Assembly (NCBI RefSeq): GCF_003269035.1
Contig: NZ_QLTK01000008.1
Coordinates: 172,775 to 236,774 of the forward strand
Length of the DNA: 64,000 nt
Source of the DNA: Paraburkholderia bryophila
GTDB taxonomy: Bacteria; Pseudomonadota; Gammaproteobacteria; Burkholderiales; Burkholderiaceae
Direction: 5' to 3'
In this document: positions 42,478 to 52,411 of the stretch, piece after piece
Layout: each line of letters begins with the position of its first letter
How positions within the stretch are numbered: position 1 is the first letter of the stretch
Notes under the pieces: generated by a model
What the model was told of the DNA's origin: nothing
Databases searched by the model: none
What the model saw: the letters and a program-made list of their open reading frames with translations, nothing else
Position numbers and translations under genes: made by a program

Positions 42478-43907
42478 TGCAACCCTCTCGTCGACGCGCC
42501 CAGTACGGTCTTTGTCTCAAGAAATGCTTCCAGGCCGAATGTGCCGTATTCGCGGCCGATGCCGGATTGCTTGAACCCGCCGAACGGCGCGAGCGGCTCA
42601 TGCGGCGCGCCATTGATGATGACGCGGCCCGCTTCGAGCCTTGACGCCACAGCAAGTGCCCGGTTAACATCAGGTGAAATCACGTACGCCTGCAGGCCAT
42701 AAATCGTATCGTTCGCAATTTCGATTGCCTCGTCCTCGCTGCGGTAAGTCAGGATGCACAGCACCGGTCCGAAGATTTCTTCGCGTGCGATGCTCATGTC
42801 GTTTTTTACGTTCGCAAATACGGTGGGCTTGACGTAGTAACCTGAAAGACCATCCGGATGCCCTTCGCCCCCGGCAACGAGCGTCGCGCCTTCTTCCAGG
42901 CCGCGCCGGATATATCCCTGAACGCGGTCATATTGCCGTTGGCTGACCATTGGTCCAATGGCCGAATCGGTGTCCTGCAAGCTGCCCACCTTGATCTTCG
43001 ATACGGACTCTTTTACTAGCCTGATCACATCCGTCAAACTGCTTTCGGGAACCAGAATGCGTGTGCCCGCGATACAGGCCTGCCCGCTGTTCATAAACCC
43101 TGACGTAATAGCAAGCGGCACGGCCGTCGCGAGGTCAGCATCATCGAGAATCAGCGTCGGCGATTTGCCACCCAGTTCCAGCGTGACGCGCTTCATGGTG
43201 TCCGCACCCGCGCGCAGAATCGATTTGCCGACGGCAGTCGAGCCGGTAAACGAAATCTTCGCGATCTGCGGGTTTGAACTCAGTTCTGCTCCCACGACAT
43301 CGCCACGGCCCGTCACAATGTTGAACACGCCTGGCGGCAAGCCTGCGTCGTGCAAGGCTTCGCTAACGATCTGCGTCTGGATCGCGCTGATTTCGCTCGG
43401 CTTGATGACGACCGTGCAGCCCGCGGCAATCGCGGTTGCCATCTTGTTGCAGATAAAGCCGGCATTCGCGTTCCACGGCGTAATCAACCCTGCGACGCCG
43501 ACCGGCTCCATCATGACCTCCGCCGAGGCTATCCGTCGCGTGAACGAATATGCCTCAAGTGTCCGCGCGGCGTTCAGGAATGAGTCCGCCGCATAACGCG
43601 CGCCCCACGCGGCCCGCGTCGCAGGTGCGCCGTATTCCTCGATTGTCGCGGCGGCGAGCGGGTCTACCTTCGCGAGCACGGCCTCATGCAGACGCCTGAG
43701 CCATGTGACGCGCTGCTCCTTGCTGGTTCGTGAAAAAGCCGGTAATGCCCGGCGAGCGGCAGCAATAGCGTCCTGTGTATCCTGCGCATCGGCAAGACGC
43801 ACCCGGCCGATCACGTCGCCCTTCGACGGATTGTAGAGATCAAACCACTCCTGTCCGTGCGGCTGCACGAACTGGCCATTGATATAGATTCGGTCGATGG
43901 TGTACAC
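42474..43907 (-). CDS. Aldehyde dehydrogenase family protein
   Basis: A 477-residue NAD(P)-dependent aldehyde dehydrogenase. Motifs: LITPWNANAGFICNKMATAI, ISFTGSTAVGKSIL, the catalytic LELGGKSPTLILDDAD (Glu) and FMNSGQACIAGTRILVPESS with the nucleophilic Cys. EIFGPVLCI and PFGGFKQSGIGREYG follow. Length is normal. It is co-transcribed with the carboxymuconolactone decarboxylase gene and divergent from a LysR regulator. Confidence 0.94.
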   Translation of the reverse strand: MYTIDRIYINGQFVQPHGQEWFDLYNPSKGDVIGRVRLADAQDTQDAIAAARRALPAFSRTSKEQRVTWLRRLHEAVLAKVDPLAAATIEEYGAPATRAAWGARYAADSFLNAARTLEAYSFTRRIASAEVMMEPVGVAGLITPWNANAGFICNKMATAIAAGCTVVIKPSEISAIQTQIVSEALHDAGLPPGVFNIVTGRGDVVGAELSSNPQIAKISFTGSTAVGKSILRAGADTMKRVTLELGGKSPTLILDDADLATAVPLAITSGFMNSGQACIAGTRILVPESSLTDVIRLVKESVSKIKVGSLQDTDSAIGPMVSQRQYDRVQGYIRRGLEEGATLVAGGEGHPDGLSGYYVKPTVFANVKNDMSIAREEIFGPVLCILTYRSEDEAIEIANDTIYGLQAYVISPDVNRALAVASRLEAGRVIINGAPHEPLAPFGGFKQSGIGREYGTFGLEAFLETKTVLGASTRGLQ

Positions 43908-44007
43908 AAATCCTCCAGATCAGATTTCCATGGCGCCCAGAGTAGTCAATTGGATCTGCGCTGAGAAGACGGATAAACTGGCATGACGTGATCCGGAAAT
44001 CGGGACA

Positions 44008-44904
44008 ATGCATAAATCAGGCTTGATCGAACTGGAGGTCGTGCTCGCCGTCGCGCGGCTTGGCGGGTTTCGTGCGGCAGCGCGCGAGCTTGGCATGTCG
44101 TCCACGGCGCTCAGCCGGGCACTTGCAGTGCTTGAAGAGCGGCTTGGCGTGAGGCTCTTCAACCGCACCACGCGCAGCGTCGCGCTGACGGAAGCCGGCG
44201 AGCAATTCGTCGCCGTAGTCGGACCGGCTCTGTCCGCAATCCAGCAGGCTATGGTTGCCGTCAACGACCGTCGCGGAACGCCTGTTGGCACATTGCGGCT
44301 GAACTGCTCGGTGGGTGCAGCGCGGGCCATTCTCGCGCCGGTCGTACTGGAGTATCTCCGCCGCTTTCCCGCCATGAACGTCGATATCGTGACCGAGGCG
44401 CACTTCGTCGATATCGTCGGCAAAGGTTTTGACGCCGGTATCCGCACAGCCGACGCCGTGCCGCGCGATATGATCGCTGTGCCCTTCGGCGGTCCTTTGA
44501 GTTTTTCTGTAGTCGCCGCACCATCGTATTTTTCGAGGCATAAGAAGCCGCGCTCGCCGCAGCAACTCATGTCGCACGAATGCATCCGGGCGCGCTGGCC
44601 GAGCGGTGCGTTATACCGTTGGGAGTTCGAACGGCGAGGCGAGAAGCTCGCGCTTGACGTGCCCGGTGTCCTTACGCTGGACGATCCTTCCCTGATGCGT
44701 GACGCCGCCATAGCGGGCGCGGGCGTCGCGTATCTCTGGGATGCGGCCATGAAAGATGACCTCGCAGCAGGCCGGCTCGTCCCGGTGCTGAAAGACTGGA
44801 CTGTGACGTCCGCTGGATTGTGCCTCTACTACCCGAATCGACGTAACTTGCCTGCGGCGTTGCGCGCGTTTATCGAACTGCTGCGCGAACCCGGCCACGT
44901 GTGA
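44008..44904 (+). CDS. LysR-family transcriptional regulator
   Basis: A 298-residue LysR protein with helix-turn-helix VLAVARLGGFRAAARELGMS, TALSRALAVLEERLGVRLFN and RTTRSVALTEAGEQFVAVVG. The effector domain includes GTLRLNCSVGAARAILAPVV. It lies 100 bp from the divergent aldehyde dehydrogenase gene and is the likely regulator of that operon. Confidence 0.93.
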   Translation: MHKSGLIELEVVLAVARLGGFRAAARELGMSSTALSRALAVLEERLGVRLFNRTTRSVALTEAGEQFVAVVGPALSAIQQAMVAVNDRRGTPVGTLRLNCSVGAARAILAPVVLEYLRRFPAMNVDIVTEAHFVDIVGKGFDAGIRTADAVPRDMIAVPFGGPLSFSVVAAPSYFSRHKKPRSPQQLMSHECIRARWPSGALYRWEFERRGEKLALDVPGVLTLDDPSLMRDAAIAGAGVAYLWDAAMKDDLAAGRLVPVLKDWTVTSAGLCLYYPNRRNLPAALRAFIELLREPGHV

Positions 44905-44924
44905 AAGCGTTGGATCCTTGAATC

Positions 44925-45203
44925 TTGATGTGCAAGGCAAGCCCCCGCGCTATGACGCCCGAAGCGTTCGCGGAATATCTCCGCAGCTACGACGGCCCAG
45001 CGTGTATTCGCGCTGTGCATGACGACTACCGCGTAGGAGTAACGGTAGCGTGCGGGGTCCTGCGCTTCAGGCGTCGGATAACTATCTGGTCGACTAAATT
45101 CGCCTTGAGCGACCGGACTAAAGGGTCCGTTGGTACTTATCTCGTCTCAAAGTACATGAATATCGTATTGGACGCCACGCATAACAGGGTTCAACCTCGC
45201 TGA
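44925..45203 (+). pseudogene. Remnant of an alpha/beta-hydrolase (haloacetate dehalogenase-like)
   Basis: The first half (AMTPEAFAEYLRSYDGPACI, then RAVHDDYRVGVT) resembles the cap-domain stretch of fluoroacetate/haloacetate dehalogenases (EYxR...P.xIHA.CEDYRA). The rest is unrelated, and neither the nucleophile elbow nor the catalytic His is present. It is most likely decayed sequence left of the CoA-transferase gene. Confidence 0.4.
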
Positions 45204-45295
45204 TAACACGTCGTTGTCAGCGGGGCAGGTTGATCGAGCGCCCTGCATCGAGCTTTGCGACGGCGTTCACTCTCACCCAGTAAGCGAGGCTAGTC

Positions 45296-46735
45296 ATGGC
45301 TGAACAACGGATACGGATACTTGATCAAGGCGAATTGCCGGCACTCGAATCGATGCTCGCGTCACTCGGGCTTTCTCAGGACGCTTTAGGGCGCGTTAGC
45401 CTTGAGGGAGACGATCTACTGATAAGGTCGCCCCATCGGCTGACGGAAGCGGTCAGCACTGCGCAACTGTTGATCGGCTCGGCAGCAACCGTCATCTGGC
45501 GCCGACGTACCGGTGTCGAGACCGATCTGTCGGTCAACACGGTAGATGCACTCCATTCTCTCCACGCGTCGCACTTTATCTGGCAGCAAGGCGCTTACCT
45601 CGAGGTGGGTGCTGAGCATGTTCCGGTCAATGGCTTTTACCGCACGCGCGACGATCGGCAAGTACTCTTATGTGCTGGGCCACCGTATATGAAGTTGCTG
45701 AATGGGTACCTTAACTTCCTTGATTGCGGGAACAGCCGGAAAGCAGTCGAGGCCGCGGTCGCCCGTTATACAGCGGATGAACTTGAAGATGCTCTCGCCG
45801 GCCTGGGCATACCAGGGTGCCGGGCGTTTAGCCGGGACGAATGGCTGGCGCATCCGCAAGGGCGCAGGCTGGCGGCGACCCCTGTCGTCGAGATAGAGAA
45901 GATCGCCGATGGTGAACCTGAGCCGTTTATCGAGAATCCGCGCTTTCCGCTGGACGGATTGCGGGTCATGGACTTTACGCACGTCCTGGCGGGGCCGCGC
46001 AGCACGCAATCGCTTGCCGAACTCGGCGCTGAGGTGCTCCACATCACCAGCCCGCTGCATCCGGATACATTGCCTCAGCACCTTGGCGTCGACATGGGGA
46101 AATACTGCGCCTATCTGGAACTTGAGAAGCCGGATCATCTTCAGAGAATGCACGATCTGGTCGCGCAGGCCGACGTTTTCGCGACCAGTTATCGTGGCGC
46201 GGTTAATGCGCGCTACGGTCTGACTCCGCAAGAGATTGCAGCGCGCTCGCGCAAAGGGATCGTCGCCCTGACCGTGAATGCATACGGCCACGCGGGCCCG
46301 TGGGCGGAACGCGTCGGCTTTGATCCCAACGGGCAGGCAGCATCGGGATTTGCGGCCGCTGAAGGCGATGGCTGGCGTCATCCCAGGTTGTCGCCCGTCT
46401 TCTATCTCGCGGATCTGATGAGCGGCTATTTCGCGGCGGCGGGGATGATGGCCGCGTTATTGCGTCGTGCCACCGAGGGTGGTTCATATCATGTGAAGGT
46501 ATCGCTAGCGCGCAGTGCCATGTGGGTGCAGGAACTGGGATTGGCGACCCCCGACTCGATAGCGGGGCTGCCCGCATCCGACACCTATCCACACCGTTCG
46601 GCAACCGCGCATACCGCGTTCGGCGAGGTGAGTACGCTCGCTAATCCGGTTCGATACACGGGGCTACCGTTGCCGCACAATGAGCGGCTTGTGCCTTACG
46701 GTGCCGACGCGCCAAGGTGGCAAACGGTGGCTTGA
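45296..46735 (+). CDS. Class III CoA-transferase (CaiB/BaiF family)
   Basis: A 479-residue family III CoA-transferase. An N-terminal unit without the catalytic motif is followed by the CaiB-like core: PLDGLRVMDFTHVLAGPRST with the catalytic Asp expected near ADVFATSYRGAVNARYGLTP, and RKGIVALTVNAYGHAGPWAE. Such proteins transfer CoA between carboxylic acids by a ping-pong-free mechanism. Alternatively it could be a racemase-type relative (alpha-methylacyl-CoA racemase). It stands alone with 440 bp of non-coding sequence downstream. Confidence 0.88.
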   Translation: MAEQRIRILDQGELPALESMLASLGLSQDALGRVSLEGDDLLIRSPHRLTEAVSTAQLLIGSAATVIWRRRTGVETDLSVNTVDALHSLHASHFIWQQGAYLEVGAEHVPVNGFYRTRDDRQVLLCAGPPYMKLLNGYLNFLDCGNSRKAVEAAVARYTADELEDALAGLGIPGCRAFSRDEWLAHPQGRRLAATPVVEIEKIADGEPEPFIENPRFPLDGLRVMDFTHVLAGPRSTQSLAELGAEVLHITSPLHPDTLPQHLGVDMGKYCAYLELEKPDHLQRMHDLVAQADVFATSYRGAVNARYGLTPQEIAARSRKGIVALTVNAYGHAGPWAERVGFDPNGQAASGFAAAEGDGWRHPRLSPVFYLADLMSGYFAAAGMMAALLRRATEGGSYHVKVSLARSAMWVQELGLATPDSIAGLPASDTYPHRSATAHTAFGEVSTLANPVRYTGLPLPHNERLVPYGADAPRWQTVA

Positions 46736-47177
46736 CAGCGAGAGGACGCTTGGCTGAATCGCCAGGCGTTTCCTTTACCCAAGGCCGTCTTCGAGCTTCA
46801 AAATGCCACAGCGCCAAACAGCATTGCCGTTAGTTTGACGCGCCATTGCGAGGCAACTGATAACAGTATCGACACGCATCATCAATGCCTCCGCTGTTTC
46901 GTCATAACTCAGTACTATCCGCGGTGTGTTCGTCGCGTGCGATACGTCGTGCGAACGCTCATCAGCGCAGCACCACCTCGGGAGGTGCGCACAGCTAATG
47001 CATCTGCAGTCATTTCCGCTTCTCTCTTCAGACTTCGGGTGGCCTTAGCCAATATCGTGGTCCAAGCTCACCCTGCAACCGGTGTAGTGATGCAACAATC
47101 CTTGATGCAGGGTGATATCTTTCGGAGTTCTTGTCTAATATACCCTTTGTCTGTTTTGATACGAGGCTTGTCGCACC
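46736..47177. other. Intergenic region without a convincing gene
   Basis: About 440 bp with only short open frames on either strand and no recognisable product. Near 47090-47140 lies a TGATGCAGGGTGATATC stretch followed by AT-rich sequence that may contain the promoter of the LysR gene at 47178. Confidence 0.4.
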
Positions 47178-48092
47178 ATGATCCATGGTCGTCTTCTGCA
47201 CCAGTTTGTGGCCGTCGCTGAAGAGCTTCACTTCGGCCGCGCCGCCGAACGTCTTCATATGGCGCAGCCGCCATTGAGCCAGGCCATCAAGAATCTGGAG
47301 GAGATTATTGGGGTGAAGCTGCTCACCCGGTCGAAGCACTTCGTCGCGCTTACTCCAGCCGGACGGGTCTTTCTGGTCGATGCGCGTGACTTGCTCGCTC
47401 GTGAACAACGGGCGATTGACGGGGCGCGAAGAGCGAGCGCTGGTAGCACCGGACGGATAACGATTGGCTTCGTTGGTTCCGTGAGTTATGAACTGTTGCC
47501 TCGATTCCTTCGGCAGTTCAAAGAGCGTTTTCCCGCAACGCATGTGGACCTCAGAGAGTTGACATCAAGGGAGCAGATCGAGAATCTGCACGCGCGGAAG
47601 ATAGATCTGGGTATAGTGCGGCTTCCATTGACGGACGCGGCGGACGTCGCACTCCACCCGATCGAAGTGGAGCGGTTCATTGCAGTGCTTCCCGGCGATC
47701 ATCGCCTGGCCGACGTCAATGAGTTGCACCTGAAAGATCTCTCGGGAGATTCGTTCATGGCGTTTCCACCCGACAAGATTCCCAGCCTGCATGCGAAGTT
47801 TCTGATGGCGTGTGATGAGTGCGGCTTTAGTCCGCGGATCGCACTGGAGGCCTGGCAAATGTCGAGTATGGTCAGTCTGGTCGCAGCCGGAATGGGCATC
47901 GCGCTGTTACCAGCGCAAGTACGCAAGATTCCACATCCTGGCGTCGTGTACAAGGATCTTGCCGATCGATCAAAGCACATTGAATTGAAGATTGCGATGG
48001 CATGGCGTCCCGACGACATGCACGAGGACATCCGGGCGATGCTCGCGATGGTCGGCACCGTAAGCGTATCGCGTTTTTCTCAGCGAGATTGA
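47178..48092 (+). CDS. LysR-family transcriptional regulator
   Basis: A 304-residue LysR protein of the BenM/CatM-like type: FVAVAEELHFGRAAERLHMA, PPLSQAIKNLEEIIGVKLLT, SKHFVALTPAGRVFLVDARD. The effector domain shows GRITIGFVGSVSYELLPRFL and AVLPGDHRLADVNELHLKDL. Regulators of this subtype often control aromatic degradation. No divergent partner gene is present; the next gene downstream is convergent. Confidence 0.92.
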   Translation: MIHGRLLHQFVAVAEELHFGRAAERLHMAQPPLSQAIKNLEEIIGVKLLTRSKHFVALTPAGRVFLVDARDLLAREQRAIDGARRASAGSTGRITIGFVGSVSYELLPRFLRQFKERFPATHVDLRELTSREQIENLHARKIDLGIVRLPLTDAADVALHPIEVERFIAVLPGDHRLADVNELHLKDLSGDSFMAFPPDKIPSLHAKFLMACDECGFSPRIALEAWQMSSMVSLVAAGMGIALLPAQVRKIPHPGVVYKDLADRSKHIELKIAMAWRPDDMHEDIRAMLAMVGTVSVSRFSQRD

Positions 48093-48136
48093 AGTCGATT
48101 AGAGGCAGGACGCAACCGCATCTGTCTCTCTAGTCG

Positions 48137-48487
48137 TCAGTCGATAAAAGCGTAGAGCGCTGACAGTCTCCCGCCGCGCGTGACGGCGATGTCTACGCCC
48201 GTCAAAGCACCCGGATTATCTGCCGGTCCGAATCCCCATGCGAGACGCCCGATTCCATGCATGGCGTTGACCTGTCCACGCTCGCTGAATTCAAACCCGG
48301 CAAACTGCGCTTGCAATTCTTTGACCCTGTGGTTGATGGCATCGAGGCCGACGTATTGTCCGTCCGGGTCGACGAAGATGCCGTCAGGCAACCAGATTGC
48401 TTCCAGTTCCTTCATTCGGGCCACGGAGTCTCGCTCGCCGAAGATGGCTAGCAGGTTTCGCCTCAGAAGCTCATCTACAGAGTACAT
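48137..48487 (-). CDS. SnoaL/NTF2-like protein
   Basis: A 116-residue protein with the NTF2-like pattern: ELLRRNLLAIFGERDSVARM, EAIWLPDGIFVDPDGQYVGL, then HGIGRLAWGFGPADNPGALT and GVDIAVTRGGRLSALYAFID. Most of its family lack experimental roles. It is the first of three NTF2-like genes in the region 48-60 kb. Confidence 0.82.
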   Translation of the reverse strand: MYSVDELLRRNLLAIFGERDSVARMKELEAIWLPDGIFVDPDGQYVGLDAINHRVKELQAQFAGFEFSERGQVNAMHGIGRLAWGFGPADNPGALTGVDIAVTRGGRLSALYAFID

Positions 48488-48643
48488 GGCAAATCTCCTT
48501 GAAGTGTCACGGGCTGGCGCGAACCATTGTCCGCCGCATTACGACACGTCGCTTGAAAACGGTGCCTCGACAGGGTCGGGCTAGTGACGTGTCAGTCAGC
48601 GACGAAACGGCCGCAGTTGTCGGTAGATCGCCCGCTCGCGAGC

Positions 48644-49246
48644 CTAAACCGGAGAAGCATTTCTTCGTGCGATTATCCTATTAACTATTTTTCCAGAGGA
48701 GGCGCTAACGCTTTCCTCATCCAACAGAATCCTCGCTTGCCCTGATAGGGTGTCGATGATAAGGTCCTTGTTGAAGGACGTGTACAGCCGGCCGTTGCCG
48801 TCTCGCACGGACGCGCCATCCGTCACTCGCCAACTGATGTAGAGTACGCCGCGAGGCACCAGAAGATCGATCAGCGTTTGCGTCGCCGGCACTATTTCAG
48901 ATGGATCGAGGTGCATCAATACCGTCTCACACAGTACGTTCTGAAACGAACGGCGCGCGACGCTCGATAACTCTGGCAGCGCACCGTGATCAAACGGGAT
49001 GCTCGGAAAGCTTCGTCGTGCCTCGAGCAGAAGCCCTTCAGACGCATCAACGCCACGCGCGGGGAAACCGTTTAAGTTCAGCCATCTCGCATCGCGCCCT
49101 GATCCGCACCCAACGTCGATGGTTGGGCCCGGAGTAAAGAACTTCTTCAACAGCGCATACATATCATCGGGCGGAGGTTGGTCTCTCCAGTCCTGAGCGT
49201 AAGAGCCGCTCGCTTTGTCGTAAGCAGTGATCGTCGATTCATCCAT
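48644..49246 (-). CDS. Class I SAM-dependent methyltransferase
   Basis: A 200-residue Rossmann-like methyltransferase. Motif I is PTIDVGCGSGRDARWL, motif II the acidic GVDASEGLL end, followed by VLCETVLMHLDPSEIVPATQ and LVPRGVLYISWRVTDGASVR. Substrate unknown. A short 5' upstream stretch separates it from the SnoaL-like gene downstream. Confidence 0.88.
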   Translation of the reverse strand: MDESTITAYDKASGSYAQDWRDQPPPDDMYALLKKFFTPGPTIDVGCGSGRDARWLNLNGFPARGVDASEGLLLEARRSFPSIPFDHGALPELSSVARRSFQNVLCETVLMHLDPSEIVPATQTLIDLLVPRGVLYISWRVTDGASVRDGNGRLYTSFNKDLIIDTLSGQARILLDEESVSASSGKIVNRIIARRNASPV

Positions 49247-49513
49247 TTAGCTTGTCCTTTGCAAGAGCGTCCAACCTTTCTGCGCTGATCACACTTATGG
49301 CATGGAGCCGGTATTGCCGGGCGGTCTCAAAGCTTCAGAAGCGCTTGTGCGTTTGTGTCACGGCTCGCCGAGCGACCGGTTCCACGAATCTCCCGCTCAC
49401 ACCCTCCACGGTTCAACGCTGTCCCGCGGGTGGCGCCGGATTGAGCCGAGTTAGCAACCACCATTCTCGCGGCGAGACGTCGCTCGCGTCGCGAGTGATG
49501 TCTGTCGCCACGC

Positions 49514-49921
49514 TCAGGGACGCGCCGCCGTGGAGATTGCAAAGCTGTCCTCCAGCATCAGAAAGCTGGAGATGAATTCACCAGTGAAGGTCAGAACGAT
49601 TCCGAATTTTCCGTCGATGAGCTTGCCGGTATCGACTATACGCGTCTTCAGATGACCCAGAATGACGGCTCGGGCATCGCTCGTGAGGATATCTTCGATT
49701 TCAAGACCTTCGCGTTTGATCATGGTCTGCGTATCCACGACGAAGTCGTACATGGCCTGGCGACCGTGTTTCAGTCCAACCCAGGGGAGCACGCCGGTAT
49801 CGCCGGGGATATTCCACACCAGATCGGGTGAGCAAAGGGCGGCGATTTCGTCCGCTCCGGCACCAGAGCCGAGCTTCTCAAGGAAGCGTGTGGCAAGACG
49901 AAGATTTTCCTGTGAGGACAT
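49514..49921 (-). CDS. SnoaL-like polyketide-cyclase-type protein
   Basis: A 135-residue SnoaL-family protein: LRLATRFLEKLGSGAGADEI, LCSPDLVWNIPGDTGVLPWV, ILTSDARAVILGHLKTRI and FTGEFISSFLMLEDSFAIS. An AAGAAAAG-type ribosome site precedes the ATG. It is 63 bp upstream of the SDR stop on the same strand, though SDR is encoded further upstream on the same transcript, so the two may be co-transcribed. Confidence 0.83.
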   Translation of the reverse strand: MSSQENLRLATRFLEKLGSGAGADEIAALCSPDLVWNIPGDTGVLPWVGLKHGRQAMYDFVVDTQTMIKREGLEIEDILTSDARAVILGHLKTRIVDTGKLIDGKFGIVLTFTGEFISSFLMLEDSFAISTAARP

Positions 49922-49984
49922 TTCTTTTCTCCAAAGATCGGGGTTGCGATCCAGACAGATTAGTTGGTGTGCAGCGACTGCGTG

Positions 49985-50764
49985 TTAGACCTGCACGAGT
50001 CCGCCGTCGACAAACAGTTCGACGCCGGTGATGTAGCTCGCATCGTCCGATGCAAGGAAAGAAACCGCCTTGGCGATTTCATCTGCCTGACCGATGCGAC
50101 CCAGCGGTGTGGCCTCAGCCATCTCCTTGCAATACGCGTCAATCTGCTCGTCAGTCATCTTCAGCTCGTTCTTGTATGCAGGCGTCACAACAACACCGGG
50201 AGCCACGACGTTGACGCGGATATTTCGGCCTCTTAGATCGGCCGCCCACGTCCTCGCAAAGGATCGCAACGCGGCTTTGGTTGCGGCGTAGACGCTGAAT
50301 GCTGGAACCCCTTGAATCGACGCAATAGAGCCGGTAACGACGATGGCGCTTCCGGGTGGCATGAGCGGGAGTGCGCTTTGAACCGTCATCAGCGTTCCCT
50401 TGACATTTATCCCGAAGTACTTGTCGAATTGCGCCTCGGTGATGTTGCCGAGGGCGGAGAATTCGCCACCGCCGGCGTTGGCGAAGACGATGTCGATCCG
50501 GCCGTGTGCCTTCGCGATAGTGTCGACAATGCGCTGCAGATCTTCAGGCGAAGCGATATCGCCGCGAATGGCCTGCGCGTCATTGCCGATCTGCGCGACT
50601 GCATCGGCCAGTGCTTCCTGACGTCGGCCGGTGATGTAGACCGTCGCGCCTTCGCGCGCAAGGCGAATTGCGGAGGCAAGACCGATACCGGTGCTGCCCC
50701 CCGTGACAAGAGCTACCTTGCCCGCGTGCTTGGTCGAATGGACGTTCTTGAAGGTTGAAGTCAT
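49985..50764 (-). CDS. SDR family oxidoreductase
   Basis: A 259-residue classical SDR: KVALVTGGSTGIGLASAIRL cofactor site, IVFANAGGGEFS, SAIVVTGSIASIQGVPAFSV and YAATKAALRSFARTWA catalytic Tyr/Lys, then APGVVVTPAYKNEL. The ATG at 50764 follows an AGGAGTGAAGAAATG-type site; the longer upstream frame is ignored. It is divergent from a LysR gene and shares the direction of the SnoaL-like gene at 49514-49921 downstream. Confidence 0.93.
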   Translation of the reverse strand: MTSTFKNVHSTKHAGKVALVTGGSTGIGLASAIRLAREGATVYITGRRQEALADAVAQIGNDAQAIRGDIASPEDLQRIVDTIAKAHGRIDIVFANAGGGEFSALGNITEAQFDKYFGINVKGTLMTVQSALPLMPPGSAIVVTGSIASIQGVPAFSVYAATKAALRSFARTWAADLRGRNIRVNVVAPGVVVTPAYKNELKMTDEQIDAYCKEMAEATPLGRIGQADEIAKAVSFLASDDASYITGVELFVDGGLVQV

Positions 50765-50993
50765 TTCTTCACTCCTGTAACCGTTGCGTGAAAACAAGGT
50801 TAGTGAATCGATCTCGTCATTGATAGGGGCTTTTGTGGATTCTTTATGCACGGATGTGCATAATCGAGGGTGGGCGGAACACAACACCGGGTAGTGGTAG
50901 CCAAGGCAAGGGGAGTGCGAGGCTAACAGGTCCGGGATTGGCCACCTTTCCGGGAGGGGCAACCACGCTGAAATTAACCACTTCGAGGTGAAC

Positions 50994-51896
50994 ATGGACC
51001 ATCTGCAGGCGATCCGCATCTTCGCCCGGGTAGTCGAAACGGGAGGGTTCGGTCGCGCGGCGTTGTCGCTGAACATGCCCAATACGACCGTGAGCAAGTG
51101 GATCAGATCGCTGGAGGAGCATCTGGGCGTCAAGCTGCTCGAGCGGAACACCCGCACAATCAGTGTTACGACCGATGGCGCCGCCTACTATGAAAGAACC
51201 CGCCATCTCCTCATGGAGCTTGACGACATCGAGGCAACGCTTGGGCGGTCGCAGGGTAGTCCGAAGGGCGCGCTGAGGGTCGATGCAGGCGGTTCTACTG
51301 CGAGCGGCATCATCATTCCGCAGTTGCCCGCGTTTTGTGAGCGTTACCCCGATATTCAGGTGCAACTCAGCGTCACCGACCGGACGCTCGATTTGATTGC
51401 TGCAAATATCGATTGTGGGATCAGAAGCTCCGCGAGCGATCCCGCGCTTGTCACTCGTGAGATCGGTGCTCTTTCGTGGACGACTTGCGCGAGCCCTGGC
51501 TATCTCGCGAAGCACGGCGTTCCTGAACACCCGCATCAGATCGTTGAGCGAGCCATGCCTGTGGTCGGCTATTTTTCAGCCAATACGGGCCTTCCGCAGC
51601 CGCTCGAGTTTCATCGTGACGGCGAGAAGTTAGTGCTCGAAAACACGCGCAATAACGTGATGGTGAGCGAAAGCAACGCTCATCTTGCGACGGCACTCAA
51701 TGGCCTCGGACTGATTCACACGATGGACTTCATGGTGCGGCCATTCATTGAGAAAGGCCTCCTTGTTCCTGTTCTGATGTCCTGGCGGCCCGAGCCCCTA
51801 ACCGTGTATGTGGCGTACCCTCCAAGCCGACGGTTTAGCACGAAGGTCCGTGTGTTCGTCGACTGGGTGGCGAATGTGTTCCAGGAAACTCACTGA
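50994..51896 (+). CDS. LysR-family transcriptional regulator
   Basis: A 300-residue LysR protein: IRIFARVVETGGFGRAALSL, NMPNTTVSKWIRSLEEHLGV and TRTISVTTDGAAYYERTRHL. The effector half contains GALRVDAGGSTASGIIIPQL. It is divergent across 229 bp from the SDR gene and probably controls it. A GTG six bases upstream is a possible alternative start, but GAGGTG before the ATG favours 50994. Confidence 0.93.
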   Translation: MDHLQAIRIFARVVETGGFGRAALSLNMPNTTVSKWIRSLEEHLGVKLLERNTRTISVTTDGAAYYERTRHLLMELDDIEATLGRSQGSPKGALRVDAGGSTASGIIIPQLPAFCERYPDIQVQLSVTDRTLDLIAANIDCGIRSSASDPALVTREIGALSWTTCASPGYLAKHGVPEHPHQIVERAMPVVGYFSANTGLPQPLEFHRDGEKLVLENTRNNVMVSESNAHLATALNGLGLIHTMDFMVRPFIEKGLLVPVLMSWRPEPLTVYVAYPPSRRFSTKVRVFVDWVANVFQETH

Positions 51897-52171
51897 TGCG
51901 ATAGCGCCATGTGCCCTTGCTACGCCCCGTGGGTGACGGAACGTTGATTCTGTAGATTCTTCATCCACAGTTTTGAATAAACAATGGCGGCGCCGTTCCA
52001 GTCAAACCCGAACGATCCCGGCATTGCCACACCACCATGCTGGGCGCGAGGAGTGTGACGATTCGGAAGTTGGATCATGACCGAAGAGGACGTCCGCCAA
52101 ACGAATGCACGGAGCAGAAGGATGCAATTGCAAAGGCAACTGCCTTTATGAACTGGTTAATTTTTCCCTTT

Positions 52172-52411
52172 TTAGTTGAACTGCGACGCCAGCGAAAGCC
52201 GATGCTCTCCAAATCCCGAGTATGTTTCAGTGTGACCTATAGCCTGTCGATGCCAGTCTAAAGACCCCAGATAGGCAATCCAGAACAAGTTTACGAAAGA
52301 CGTTGGCGGTCTGTGCGCGTACATCAGCAAGCGGGTCGGTGACCCGCCAAAATCGTATTTCACTGCTATGTCGTTAAAAACGACCGCAGGCAATGGTCCC
52401 TTGATACCCAC
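52172..52411 (-). pseudogene. Decayed cupin gene fragment
   Basis: The frame includes VVFNDIAVKYDFGGSPTRLL, which parallels the N-terminus of the intact cupin at 37285 (YFNDAPIEYDFGGSRARLL). The metal-binding motifs that should follow are missing and the downstream sequence is unrelated. It marks a former cupin/LysR locus. Confidence 0.6.
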
